Source: Cyathus striatus (Eukaryota; Basidiomycota; Agaricomycetes; Agaricales; Nidulariaceae). From it: 64,000 nt of DNA. Where the stretch lies: contig JAOVFP010000004.1 of the NCBI GenBank assembly GCA_025738555.1, positions 434,001 to 498,000 of the forward strand. The letters run 5' to 3'. Made by a program: the position numbers and the translations under genes. Shown one piece after another: positions 36,820 through 47,659 of this stretch; position 1 is the first letter of the stretch; each line of letters starts with the position of its first letter. Below the pieces are notes generated by a model that had not been told where the DNA came from, ran no database searches, and worked only from the letters and a program-made list of their open reading frames with translations.

Positions 36820-37349
36820 CTGTACCATTTCGACCGACTGTTCGGTCACGCGTCACACCAGGCCATGAACAGAACAGTTGAGCAGCTTGGTCACGCGTCA
36901 CAGGGGGTCACGAACACAGGTACAGAGAAACTAATATAGGGCTTGAAATCGATGAAATTGTGGTCGAAATTACAAAATTAATGCATGTAGGTATATACAA
37001 CTACTATTTCTAATGTTCTTCCCAGATATTTGTTGAATATAATATGTTTTTCTTTTTTTTCCTCTGCCCACATCCCAAATCAGGTGTTGCATCAACCATA
37101 ACATCGTTAACCACCTCAATTTGTGTGCTCTCTGCATCTGCTAGAAGCTGGAGACCACCCAGATTATTACCAATTATACCAGTTATTGGTTGCCTAACTA
37201 CCGATGCGGCATCTCACATTAGGTATATTCAATCAACAAAATTGACTGTGAACAGAACACCTTACTGGTCACATGTTTCAGTAACCATTGAACAAAGGTT
37301 CGGACCATCACACTCCAATGGGTCCGAACACTTGGTCGAAATGGTACAG
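36820..37349. mobile_element. MITE, CTGTACCATT family, copy D (530 bp; nest, layer 2)
   Basis: CTGTACCATTTCGACC...GGTCGAAATGGTACAG with TA at 36,818-36,819 and 37,350-37,351. Removing it leaves GCACATTTAATGTGCACTGC. The mirrored arm of the outer element still has the uninterrupted equivalent GCACATTTAATGGGCACCGC (complement of about 49,461-49,480), so the empty site is known. Confidence 0.92.
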
Positions 37350-37820
37350 TAATGTGCACTGCAAACATTTTTGGACCAGTGCAAACACTTTTTGATGGAG
37401 CACAAACATTTCACGCATTGTTCGGTGCACACATTTTTGGTCCCAGTGCAAATATTTCAACCGAGCGCAAACATTTTTCGTCCCTGCACAAACACATTTA
37501 CATTTGAGTCTAGCACAAACTTTTCAGGGCATTGTGAGGCCAAAACTCTTAGAGTCTTAAGACAAGGTCAGATAACTTTCATATAATAAAAATATTATTT
37601 ATACCCTACAAAGTACATGCAACTTATAACTAGTGTGGATTCTGCACTGCATACTTTACGTGATGTGAAAATGATATAACCCTGACTCAATCTCACCAGC
37701 AACCAAGCAGCCATCATGGTACACACTAAGGAAGCACACAACGAAAAGTCATGTTACACGAGACAATTACAACAGACCTTGCGTGCTTGTCGCCAGGCAT
37801 GGCACAAGTATAGGCACAGG

Positions 37821-38190
37821 TCCCCATCACCCTCATAACCGGCTGCGAGCCCATACATCCTCATCATCCCTATTTCTCTTGAGAGCTGATATCACTCAGA
37901 GAATGGGAATTGACCCAAAATGCAGTTCCAGTCCCGCCTTCCAGTACAGTGTTATCAGACCTTGCACAGGTTCCGAGACGACACAGGCAGACAACAACAT
38001 TGGGTCCCCATCACCCTCATAACCAGCTGCAAGCCCATACATCCCCATCATCCCTATTTCTCTTGAGAGCCGATATCACTCAGAGAACGGGAATTGACCC
38101 AAAATGCAGTCCCAGTCCTGCCTTCCGGTACAGTGTTATCAGACCTTGCACAGGTTCCGAGATGACACAGGCAGACAACAACATTGGGAA
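37821..38190 (+). repeat. 184-bp tandem duplication inside the outer element
   Basis: TCCCCATCACCCTCATAACC occurs at 37,821 and again at 38,005. The following 184 bp repeats with a few substitutions, including TGTTATCAGACCTTGCACAG and CAACAACATTGGG. A more diverged third unit may follow at 38,255-38,370. Confidence 0.85.
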
Positions 38191-38966
38191 CTTTGTTTCC
38201 TACTGGTGTCATTGCACTGGAAGTGAGCTTGGGTGAAACATCGAAGAGGATATGAATAGGCAAGTGCAGATATCTCACAGTAGCTGATATCCTTCTGTAG
38301 AATGGGAATTGGCCCAAAAAGAAGTCCCACACAGTGAGATCAAATCTTCACAGATTTCGAAATGATGGGCAATGCAGACACTACAGGCAATATTCTGGCT
38401 GGCTGTGATGCTGGGGGTGACAGATACAGGCCAAGAGAGGTGGGAGGGTGGAAATGTATAGGTATATATTAGATTAGGGGTTCATGTGTGGAGAGCGAGA
38501 AGCTACTCACAGATTTGAATGTAGCTTAGAGGTGAAGTTGAGACATACTATCTGGGTAATTGCAAGTAGAAACAATTGGGGAATTAGCACTATAATGAGA
38601 CAGACCTGCTAGCACATCATTCCATATGTGCGAGTTCTATCTAGACTTTGTGAACTGCTTTGTCCTACCAAGATTCATCTTCCCATGACGGGTTCATTCT
38701 TTGAACTTGAAGTCGAGTGATGTACCACCTGGAATAGCACATAGTATAACAAAAGCGAACGAGAAAAGATGAGGAGTTGACAAGGAGTTTGCGAGATTCA
38801 AGTGAATGAATGTGATGTGCTGGCATTGGCAAGCAGGTCCTATTGCCAAATAATTGACAACATCAATGAACATTGAACACATAGTGGGAACTAGTCGCAC
38901 TGTCACGGACCATATCACGTGCAATGAGTGGTGGGATATCAGGACCCCTGATAATTCCTCCAAAAC

Positions 38967-39128
38967 TTAGATATGGGTCCCCCTATAAATGGCCAAAATT
39001 GTCTGAAAGGTTAGATACACTTTGGCAGGCATCCCCCTATGAAGGCTGTAAAAATTCCCACGAGGTTGAGTTTAGCATCCCCCTACAGGCCGTGGTCTCA
39101 CGAGTAGGTTAGATACTTGTCCCCCTGC
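38967..39128 (+). repeat. GGTTAGATAC / CCCCCTAT sub-terminal repeat
   Basis: CCCCCTAT-type words at 38,979, 39,033, 39,079 and 39,121, each preceded by GGTTAGATAC or a variant, with 42-54-bp spacing. Similar words recur at the other end (about 47,979-48,110). Such sub-terminal arrays often bind a transposase. Confidence 0.6.
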
Positions 39129-40053
39129 TGTGAGCACTTAGGCATAATCTCACCTGCCTAATGGGGACATATACTGAAGAAACCGGTCAAAATTCAATGA
39201 ATTATCAATGATATGACCTTATGCTCTAATTTTAAGGAGAGAATATGAGCCAATTCTTTTATCTGAAAACTAGTCAAAAACCAATGGCAATGCTGCAACT
39301 TGTTGCTTTACTATGATGTAACAAGAGTTTGATACCTAAATCTACAATATCACTTTGTCAGGTTATGCTATCACCGTGAAACTTTGCACGATGCTGTAAT
39401 ATGTCTCTGCTCATATACATCCCAATTTATATGTCCAACGGATGGATATTTGGTTTTTAATTCTGGAATTACTGCCGAATGGTCTCAAAATCCAATGAAT
39501 ATTCAACATCGAATACAAGATCTATTCCGATCCCATTGGTATATCTTTACGAAATTTGAAACGTAGATTTGATATACAGCTCTCTATGATATTCCAAAAT
39601 TTTATAAAAAATAATCAAAATTCAGCAATGAGGGAGCATGAATACGAAGATTTCATGCATTCTGAATGTGATAGGGTAGCGCAAATTTGGCGGTGTTTGG
39701 AGCCCCAGATCTCACTGTGACAATGTGTGACAAAGCTATTAAACTCTAGTAGCAGCCTCTGGAAGCACTTCGCTATGACACTGAAAATGAACTTTAATAA
39801 TATAAATACATATTCGTATAGCCAAGAAGCATTGGTATATAATGGCCAAGTTTATAGTTCCAAGATCATGTAGTTGAGGAAGAAATCGCAAAATACCGAA
39901 AAGTTGTCAAACTTTTGTTACATGATAGTATGTAATAAGTAAGATATCTCAAAGTGTAACTAATTACCCTTGAAATGCATAAATACTTAGCTCAAACTTG
40001 CCTTGATATGTGTCTTTCCATCTACTTTTGATGTTGCCATTGGCTTGGTGTGC
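39129..40053. other. Interior of layer-3 element, no gene recognised
   Basis: AT-rich; all frames are short. The same is true of the piece on the other side of the retrotransposon (47,665-47,975). Confidence 0.5.
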
Positions 40054-40058
40054 AGTGT

Positions 40059-40824
40059 TGTTATATCCATGTCCGGATACATCGTGCTGACGTTCCCACA
40101 TGACCTTCTAACATACCCGGTCCGTTTCCGGAACGTACCCGCTTCGGGTTTACACTTCCCGACGTTCCCGCCCGGGAACGTACCCGGAACCCGTCGGGTT
40201 TTCTATCGGGTATCCCGGATACGTACTTTCTCTTATGACGGCCTCACCGCGTCATCATTCTATTACTCCTCCCTTCCATTCCTACTTATACGTTTCATTA
40301 TGGCCTTTGTAGATTAGTTCCTTATTCTTCATTCTGAGCGCGTCATTTGCGCCCCTACTCCGCTTTGCCAAGACTTCATTTCCTACTTACTCCTTTGACT
40401 TGTCCTTTGTATAATACTTCTACATTCGTATCTACAGGTTCCTACTTAGTATAAGTAGTCTTCCAGTTGTAATAGGTAGTCTTCAGTATTCGTATCAACT
40501 CTGTACACTTTCTTCCTACTCTAAGTTCTGAAACCCGCTCCGGGTTTTCCTTCGGGTTTCTCTCCCACTACCTAGTGTAGTGGCGAAGCCTTCTCTTATA
40601 CTCTGGAACGTCTTCCTTGGTTACATATCATCTTCCTCGAAATACGAACCATTCCCTGGGGATATCCAGGCGGCGCAGCACACAAGCTGAAGCCACGGTT
40701 CTTTCCGCACTCCCGCTCTACGTTTCCGCACCCGTACTCACTTCGGGTTTCCGTTATAGTTCTCCCACACCCTCCGGGTGTCTTCGCAACCACTTCTAAG
40801 CAGGAAGAGAATCGGTACGTAACA
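40059..40824 (+). repeat. 5' LTR of the chromovirus (766 bp)
   Basis: Begins TGTTATATCC and ends ACGTAACA. Predicted U3 is 40,059-40,482, with R starting at about 40,483 from the TATA spacing and the primer complement. GC-rich inverted words such as CCCGGGAACG...CGTTCC occur in U3. Confidence 0.95.
40450..40455 (+). promoter_or_regulatory. TATA box in the 5' LTR
   Basis: TATAAG lies 33 nt upstream of 40,483, the first base of the segment complementary to the primer site. That is the usual TATA-to-start distance. Confidence 0.6.
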
Positions 40825-40826
40825 GT

Positions 40827-40839
40827 ATACGAATACTGA
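40827..40839 (+). promoter_or_regulatory. Self-primer binding site (Tf1-type)
   Basis: ATACGAATACTGA, 2 nt after the 5' LTR, is the exact reverse complement of TCAGTATTCGTAT in the LTR (40,483-40,495). In Tf1/sushi-type elements the first bases of the mRNA fold back onto this site and prime reverse transcription. No tRNA-iMet site (TGGTATCAGAG) is present here. Confidence 0.8.
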
Positions 40840-40860
40840 TACCTTGGATATCTCTTTATC

Positions 40861-42369
40861 ATGGCTCCAACTGGGACTTCGGTTACTCGCACAGCGCATA
40901 CCGCTAGTCATACCAATGCTGTGGGTGCTCGTGCCACCCGTGCAGCTACGAGGCAACAGCCTCCACGGAGTACTTCAGGTTCTCTACCTTCTACACCGTC
41001 TCGGGTTACACCCAGCCCAGCACCACCTCCTAGTGCTACTTTCCTGGGTCCACCCTCGACTTCCGCTCAGCTACTTTCTGTTCCTGCAGCCGGGAACCTC
41101 GGATCTGCTCAGGCTCCTCCGGATGGCACTCCACCGCCATACGGTACAGTCGCAGCAGACCGGGACACTCCCGAGGGTCACGGCTCTGATGGTGGTACCA
41201 TTGGACCGCCACCTCCACCTCCTTCTCAGCCCAATCCTCCGTCTCCACCATCCTCAGACTCAGGGGATGATGGTGATGAGGATGATGTCGACAATCCCAG
41301 GCGCACACCTCTTGCGCGCCACTCCCGGGAAGACCGGCTTGCCGAAGCTCTTTTGAGAGTTGCGGAATCCGCCCGGGGTACATCGGGAACACGTCGGGAA
41401 CGCAACGTTCAAAAGCCAGATACTTTTGATGGTTCCAGTGCTGAGAAGTTGGAGCAGTTCATTACTCAATGCCAAATTTACTTCCGGAATAATCCTTCCC
41501 AATACTCGGATGGACACTCCCAAGTCAACTTCGCTCTCGCATATCTTCGGGATACCGCGCTTCAGCTCGTTATGCCGACCCTCTCCAATCCCTATGCTGA
41601 TGATGAGTTCCTTCACTCTTGGGAGGTTTTCGTCGTCATGCTAGAGGATAACCGGGTTAGCGAACCCGGAAGGGGATGCCGAGAATGATCTGGATGTCCT
41701 CGTTATGAAGGATTCACAGAAACTGTCCAAGTATCTTGTACAGTTCAACAGGCTTGCACAGCGCACCGACTGGGATGATAAGTCCTTATGCCACCGACTC
41801 TATTCCGGGTTTCGGGTCGCATTAAGGATGAGATCTCTCATGTTGGGAAACCTACCACAAAGCGCGGGATGATTAAACTAGCTCAAGGGATCGATAGTCG
41901 GTACTGGGAACGCCAGTCCGAGCGTACGCGGGAATCCCACCAGCCTCGGGGTCCGCGGGTTCCGGATAGCTCTGTTAGAGCTACTACAAACCGCTCCGCA
42001 GTCACCCCGGCGCCTTCCCGCCTCGTTTCGGGTCAATATGCGCCACGTCCGAGTTATCCCCACCGTGCTGGTAGTCACCCACCTCATTCCTCGCAGCCTC
42101 CCCAACAGCAGAGGCCGGAATTGAATGACAAGGTTGGTCGAGATGGCAAACTTTTGCCACAAGAACGTCAGCGTCGCATGGACAACAATCTATGCTTGTT
42201 CTGCGGTAATCCGGGGCATCGCGCCAAAGAATGTCCCCACTCTGCCTCTTCCACGGCTAGAGCCCGGGCATCCGGAATATCCGCTTCAGCTCCTACGTCA
42301 GCTTCTGCGGGTCCCTCGACCCGCAGGTCTGCGCCTCTTTCCAACCCGGCTTCGGGTTCGAAAAAATAG
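40861..42369 (+). pseudogene. gag (capsid/nucleocapsid), frame-shifted
   Basis: ATG at 40,861, 36 nt after the LTR. The first part is Pro/Ser/Thr-rich, then a retrotransposon gag-like helical region (about 41,400-41,640). The frame shifts near 41,650-41,665 and again near 41,800-41,815, after which the frame runs to 42,369. A CCHC zinc knuckle, CLFCGNPGHRAKEC, lies at about 42,192-42,236. Its product would form the virus-like particle. Confidence 0.82.
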
Positions 42370-42430
42370 GGAGCAGTCCTCTGGACACCACACAAGCTGA
42401 GGACCGCGTTGTTCCCCTTGTGCGCAGCCG

Positions 42431-43087
42431 ATGCAGGTAAGACTCAACGCTTCCGCTCTTTCCGACCCCAATGCCCTTCATATTCCACTTTGTAGTACCA
42501 TCCATGCTCTCCCTACACCCTGTACAGTTTCATATAGCGCTCTAGTCGATTCGGGTTCTACCCATTGTTTTATGGATTCATCTTTCATTCGGACACATGC
42601 TATTCCTACCTCACCTACTCCACCTATCGCTCTCAGACTTTTCGATGGCACCACCAATCATGTTATAACCGAGTTCGTTACACTGCCTGTACTATTCCCT
42701 ACCGGTGAATGTATTACAGTTGAACTCTATGTGACACCTCTTGATTCCGTGTGTTCTGCAGTCCTAGGATACAATTGGCTCACCCGCTTCAATCCGTTGA
42801 TTGACTGGGTATCGGGCTCATTAACATTCCGGACTCCAGACACTTCCGAGCAACTTCCGCTCAAATCCGGGATCTCGGAACCAGGTTCCGCTTCCGAGGA
42901 TCCATCTCCGGTCACCTCTGATGAGTCTCTGCCACCTCCTCCTAGCATTTCGCTAATAAACGGTGCCGCCTTCTCGCGTGCATGCCGTTTAGAGGAGCAC
43001 AGACTTTCCGTATCCAGCTTGGTGCTGTCGCTTCTGCCGCTGCCTCAATCCAGAGGAAGCTCCGGATCTCTCTTCAATACCGTCTGA
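42431..43087 (+). pseudogene. Aspartic protease part of pol
   Basis: Contains [15 protein letters not shown] with the catalytic Asp codon at 42,548-42,550, then a flap-like region ([18 protein letters not shown]) and [15 protein letters not shown]. The frame is lost near 43,000-43,087, before the reverse transcriptase. Confidence 0.8.
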
Positions 43088-43089
43088 GT

Positions 43090-44430
43090 ATCACGAGTTT
43101 GCTGATGTATTTAGCAAGTCCCGGGCAGATACACTTGCCCCTCACCGTCCCTACGACTTAAAAATCAACCTAGAAGAAGGTGCTTCACCTCCTGTAGGTC
43201 GGATCTATTCCCTTTCCCAATCCGAGCTTTCCGCTCTTCGGGAATTCATTGATGAACATATCCGGATCGGATTTATTCAACCTTCACGCTCTCTGCACGG
43301 AGCTCCCGTCCTTTTTGTCCGCAAGAAGGACGGATCGCTTCGGCTTTGTGTGGATTTCGCGGGTTGAACACTATTTCTAAAAAGGATCGTTATCCTTTGC
43401 CACTCATTTCAGATTTGCTCGACAGTCCCGTCGCGCCCGTATCTACACCAAGATCGACCTACGTCATGCGTACCACCTGGTCCGCATTGCCGAGGACGAT
43501 GAATGGAAAACCGCTTTCCGGACTCGCTATGGATCCTTCGAATGGCTAGTCATGCCCTTTGGACTTTCCAATGCACCAGCGGGTTTCCAACGCTTCATGA
43601 ACGATGTTTTCAAAGACCTTCTTGATGTGTGCGTCATAGTTTATTTGGATGACATCCTTATATACTCTGATAACCTTGCGCAACATCGCCAACATGTCAG
43701 GGAAGTTTTGCGTCGACTCGGAAGCACGGGTTGTACGCGCGCGCGGATAAGTGTGAGTTCCACTCGGAATCCGTGGAATATCTCGGATATATACTATCGC
43801 CCAACGGTCTCACCATGTCTCCAACAAAGGTGAAGACTATTCAAGAATGGCGGAACCAAGGAAAGTAAAAGACATTCAATCCTTCCTTGGGTTCGCTAAT
43901 TTCTATCGGCGTTTTATATACAACTATTCGACATAGTTGTTCCGCTCACCCGCCTTACCCGGAAGGGTAATCCATGGAACTTCTCGGAAAAATGCCGTTC
44001 CGCTTTCACTGAACTTAAGGACGCTTTCACGTCGGCACCCATTCTTACCCATTGGGTTCCCGACAAGCAGCTCATCGTGGAAACCGACGCTTCGGATTAC
44101 GCGTTGGCTGCTATCCTGTCTATAGTTTCCGATGATGGCGAGATTCACCCTATCGCTTTCCACTCACGAACCTTTACACCTCCCGAGTTAAACTACGACA
44201 CCCACGACAAGGAATTGCTTGCTATCTTGAAGCATTCCAAGTCTGGCGTCATTACCTGGAAGGTTCCGGTTCACCCATCGATGTCGTCACAGACCACAAG
44301 AACTTGGAATACTTTTCCACAACCAAGATCTTGTCCCGACGACAAGCCCGATGGTCGAGTATCTTTCCCAGTTCAATCTAGTTATCCGCTTTCGACCCGG
44401 AAAACTCGGGGCGAAGCCGGATGCTCTGAC
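43090..44430 (+). pseudogene. Reverse transcriptase / RNase H part of pol, several frame shifts
   Basis: Blocks in order and in different frames: [20 protein letters not shown] (about 43,300-43,360), [33 protein letters not shown] (about 43,450-43,490), [20 protein letters not shown] (43,552), and the catalytic YLDDILIYS (about 43,642-43,668). Then come LIVETDASDYALAAIL (RNase H, about 44,070-44,115) and [23 protein letters not shown]. Breaks are seen near 43,357, 43,429, 43,730, 43,855, 43,935 and 44,260. Several fall next to short C or G runs, as one-base losses would. Confidence 0.85.
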
Positions 44431-44717
44431 TAGACGATGGGACGTCTACCCTAAAGAGGGGGATAGCGACTACGCTAAGGTCAATCCGCATAACTATCGT
44501 CCAGTGTTCACACAGGAACAGCTTATCACTTCTCTCCGAGCAACATCACTTATTGTACCTGCTCTTCGCGCTAGTATCATCATGGACATTGAACAGTTAC
44601 ATACTGACATATTATCAGCTCTCCCTAATGACCCGGTCGCAGTTATCCGAATGCGGACTCCCGAGAATCGTTGGACTGTAACCCCGGACGGTTTCCTCCG
44701 TCTAGATAACCGGATCT

Positions 44718-46055
44718 ATGTTCGGACTCCGGAACCCTTCGGCTTCGGGTTTTACAGTACAAACACGACCACCCGCTTTCAGGACACCTTGGACAGAACA
44801 AGACCCTCGAGCTAATTCGCGCGAATATACTTGGCCGCTTATACGGACGTTTGTAAAGGACTATTGTAAGTCTTGTAATACTTGCATGCGTTCTAAACCA
44901 CAGCGCCACCGCCCGTACGGAACCCTGAAACAACTTCCGGTTCCCGGACGCCCATGGCATTCGATATCTATGGATTTCATAGATCAACTTCCAAAATCAT
45001 CGGCTTCCAAGTATGATTCTATACTCGTTATCGTGGATCGTTTCTCCAAGCAGTCTATCTTCATTCCCACTCATACCACTTGCTCTTCTTCCGACCTTGC
45101 GCTTCTATTTGTACTTCATGTCTTTTCCAAGCACGGAGTCCCGGAACACATCACTTCCGATCGTGGTTCCGAGTTTGTGTCGCATTTCTTCCGTTCCCTC
45201 GGTACAGCCCTCGACATCACTTTACATTTCACCTCGGGTTATCACCCCGAAGGCGACGGCCAAACGGAACGCACAAACCAAACTCTGGAACAATACCTTC
45301 GGGCCTACTGCAACTACCAGCAGGATAACTGGTGTGATCTTTTACCTCTTGCTGAATTTGCTTACAATAATGCACCGAGCGCAACCACAGGAATTTCACC
45401 GTTCTACGCAAACAAGGGTTATCACCCGAACCTTGCGATACATCCGGAACGTGATCTCACTTCCGCTCGTGCACGGCACTTCGCAGTAAACCTCGAGGAA
45501 CTTCACGAGATGCTTCGGACCGAAATACTCAGTGCGCAGAAACGTTACCAAGCACCCGCCGATGCGCGTCGCAAACCCGCACCCGCATTCCCCGTCGGGA
45601 CAAAGGTATACGTCAAAGCCGAGTACTTCCGGACAACCCGACCATCCCGGAAACTTGCAGAAAAGTTCCTAGGACCTTTTGAAGTCATCGCACTTGCCGG
45701 ATCGCATTCGCGTACCTTGCGCCTTCCAGAACAATTTCGTGCAGTCCACCCAGTATTCCATGTATCCATGCTTGAACCCAATACTGAAAATACTATCCCA
45801 GATCGCATTATTCCTCCACCACCACCTGTCCAGGTTGATGGTGATATTGAATACGAGGTCTCGGAAATATTGGACTCTAAACTGGATCGTCGTTTGCGTT
45901 GCAAACTGAGGTACTACGTACGCTGGCTAGGGTATGAAGGGACAGATGAAGAGTTTTCATGGCTTCCGGCCACGGAACTGGAACACGCTACGGATATCAT
46001 CGAAGAGTTCCACTCCCGCTATCCGGATAAGCCCGGCCCTACTCCTATTTCTTAA
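44718..46055 (+). CDS. Integrase with chromodomain (C-terminal part of pol)
   Basis: Open for 445 codons, though its natural N-terminus is upstream: the HHCC zinc-finger histidines lie in another frame before about 44,835, so one more shift sits there. CKSCNTC supplies the cysteines. The catalytic triad is clear: Asp in SMDFID (44,973), Asp in TSDRGSEF (45,159) and Glu in GDGQTER, 35 residues on. A C-terminal chromodomain ([10 protein letters not shown]...YYVRWLGY...[10 protein letters not shown], about 45,846-46,037) may guide insertion to chromatin carrying particular histone marks. Confidence 0.9.
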   Translation: MFGLRNPSASGFTVQTRPPAFRTPWTEQDPRANSREYTWPLIRTFVKDYCKSCNTCMRSKPQRHRPYGTLKQLPVPGRPWHSISMDFIDQLPKSSASKYDSILVIVDRFSKQSIFIPTHTTCSSSDLALLFVLHVFSKHGVPEHITSDRGSEFVSHFFRSLGTALDITLHFTSGYHPEGDGQTERTNQTLEQYLRAYCNYQQDNWCDLLPLAEFAYNNAPSATTGISPFYANKGYHPNLAIHPERDLTSARARHFAVNLEELHEMLRTEILSAQKRYQAPADARRKPAPAFPVGTKVYVKAEYFRTTRPSRKLAEKFLGPFEVIALAGSHSRTLRLPEQFRAVHPVFHVSMLEPNTENTIPDRIIPPPPPVQVDGDIEYEVSEILDSKLDRRLRCKLRYYVRWLGYEGTDEEFSWLPATELEHATDIIEEFHSRYPDKPGPTPIS

Positions 46056-46161
46056 ATTTCACGTTACTTATTATCCGCTTGCAGTTTCACCTTATACAAA
46101 AACCAAAAACAACGAATAACAACCAAAAAGCGAGATACAAGTACATTAGAACTTTGGTAAC

Positions 46162-46686
46162 GTGTTACGACCATTTCCATCACTCCCTCTGCGTCTGCAA
46201 CTCGACCCGAGCTACTTCCACACCTTCCGACGCAATTCCGGCACCCGTCACAACTTCCTCGTATGCATCCGGATCCCGGAGGCATTCCACGAGCAAGGTT
46301 TCGATGTTGGAAACATGGACAATGTGCCCAGATACCTTGGAAACATCTCAGGACAACTTATCGAGTTTGCCTACCACCTGGAAATTGGCATCACGACATC
46401 TGTAACTCAACTTGATAGACTACGCTATCTTCCAATGCTTCCTGCATTTTCCCCGGCAGTTCCTGCTACTTCCGCATCCAACCCAGACCTCATCCAATAT
46501 CTTCCAATCACTTCCCCATCCATTCCCAACTCTTCCGATGCTTCCAACCCAGTTCTGACACTCATCTCAGTCGGATATACAATCAGCAGTGCAACCAAGC
46601 TTGCCGCATTACCGGAACATCTGGAACGAATGGCTACCAGTGGAATATTAATGCACATGTCCTTCCACATCCATGGGCAGTGTTAA
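46162..46686 (+). other. Extra open frame between integrase and 3' LTR
   Basis: An open stretch of 174 codons with no ATG until about 46,312. Contains a mid-region with IPEAFHEQGFDVGN and a Pro/Ser-rich part. Chromoviruses usually have little here. No family recognised; it may be remnant or non-coding. Confidence 0.35.
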
Positions 46687-46880
46687 TAGGTCTCGGGTTC
46701 AGCTACGACTTGCTGGAACTTACTCAGGAACTTGTAGTTCACACCTTTGCTACTTCCCTTGCCAAAGGAATCAGATGCGCTCTCTTTCTGTTATTTGAAC
46801 ATTCACTGACCAATAGGATTTCTTGTATTATTTTTAGTTATATTTTCTCGCACACAGTATGACCTCGTGGGCTCGGCCCT

Positions 46881-46890
46881 AAAAGGGGGA
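46881..46890 (+). promoter_or_regulatory. Polypurine tract
   Basis: AAAAGGGGGA lies 3 nt before the 3' LTR, in the position where plus-strand DNA synthesis is primed. Confidence 0.85.
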
Positions 46891-46893
46891 TAC

Positions 46894-47659
46894 TGTTATA
46901 TCCATGTCCGGATACATCGTGCTGACGTTCCCACATGACCTTCTAACATACCCGGTCCGTTTCCGGAACGTACCCGCTTCGGGTTTACACTTCCCGACGT
47001 TCCCGCCCGGGAACGTACCCGGAACCCGTCGGGTTTTCTATCGGGTATCCCGGATACGTACTTTCTCTTATGACGGCCTCACCGCGTCATCATTCTATTA
47101 CTCCTCCCTTCCATTCCTACTTATACGTTTCATTATGGCCTTTGTAGATTAGTTCCTTATTCTTCATTCTGAGCGCGTCATTTGCGCCCCTACTCCGCTT
47201 TGCCAAGACTTCATTTCCTACTTACTCCTTTGACTTGTCCTTTGTATAATACTTCTACATTCGTATCTACAGGTTCCTACTTAGTATAAGTAGTCTTCCA
47301 GTTGTAATAGGTAGTCTTCAGTATTCGTATCAACTCTGTACACTTTCTTCCTACTCTAAGTTCTGAAACCCGCTCCGGGTTTTCCTTCGGGTTTCTCTCC
47401 CACTACCTAGTGTAGTGGCGAAGCCTTCTCTTATACTCTGGAACGTCTTCCTTGGTTACATATCATCTTCCTCGAAATACGAACCATTCCCTGGGGATAT
47501 CCAGGCGGCGCAGCACACAAGCTGAAGCCACGGTTCTTTCCGCACTCCCGCTCTACGTTTCCGCACCCGTACTCACTTCGGGTTTCCGTTATAGTTCTCC
47601 CACACCCTCCGGGTGTCTTCGCAACCACTTCTAAGCAGGAAGAGAATCGGTACGTAACA
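46894..47659 (+). repeat. 3' LTR of the chromovirus (766 bp)
   Basis: Same length and, by eye, the same sequence as the 5' LTR, ending ACGTAACA before the AGTGT duplication. Confidence 0.95.

Larger units (their letters stand above)
40059..47659 (+). mobile_element. Ty3/gypsy chromovirus, 7,601 bp (nest, layer 4)
   Basis: Two 766-bp LTRs, a 5-bp target duplication AGTGT (40,054-40,058 and 47,660-47,664), gag with a CCHC knuckle, aspartic protease, reverse transcriptase, RNase H, integrase with a C-terminal chromodomain, and a polypurine tract, in Ty3/gypsy order. The LTRs look identical by eye, so the insertion is recent. It prefers self-priming (see primer site) rather than a tRNA. The coding region is interrupted by several frame shifts, so this copy would not make a full polyprotein as read here. 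Confidence 0.95.

Noticed and set aside
41036..42400. Open frames on the other strand and frames of gag
   Set aside because: Shadows of the gag coding sequence; the composition is that of gag read out of frame.
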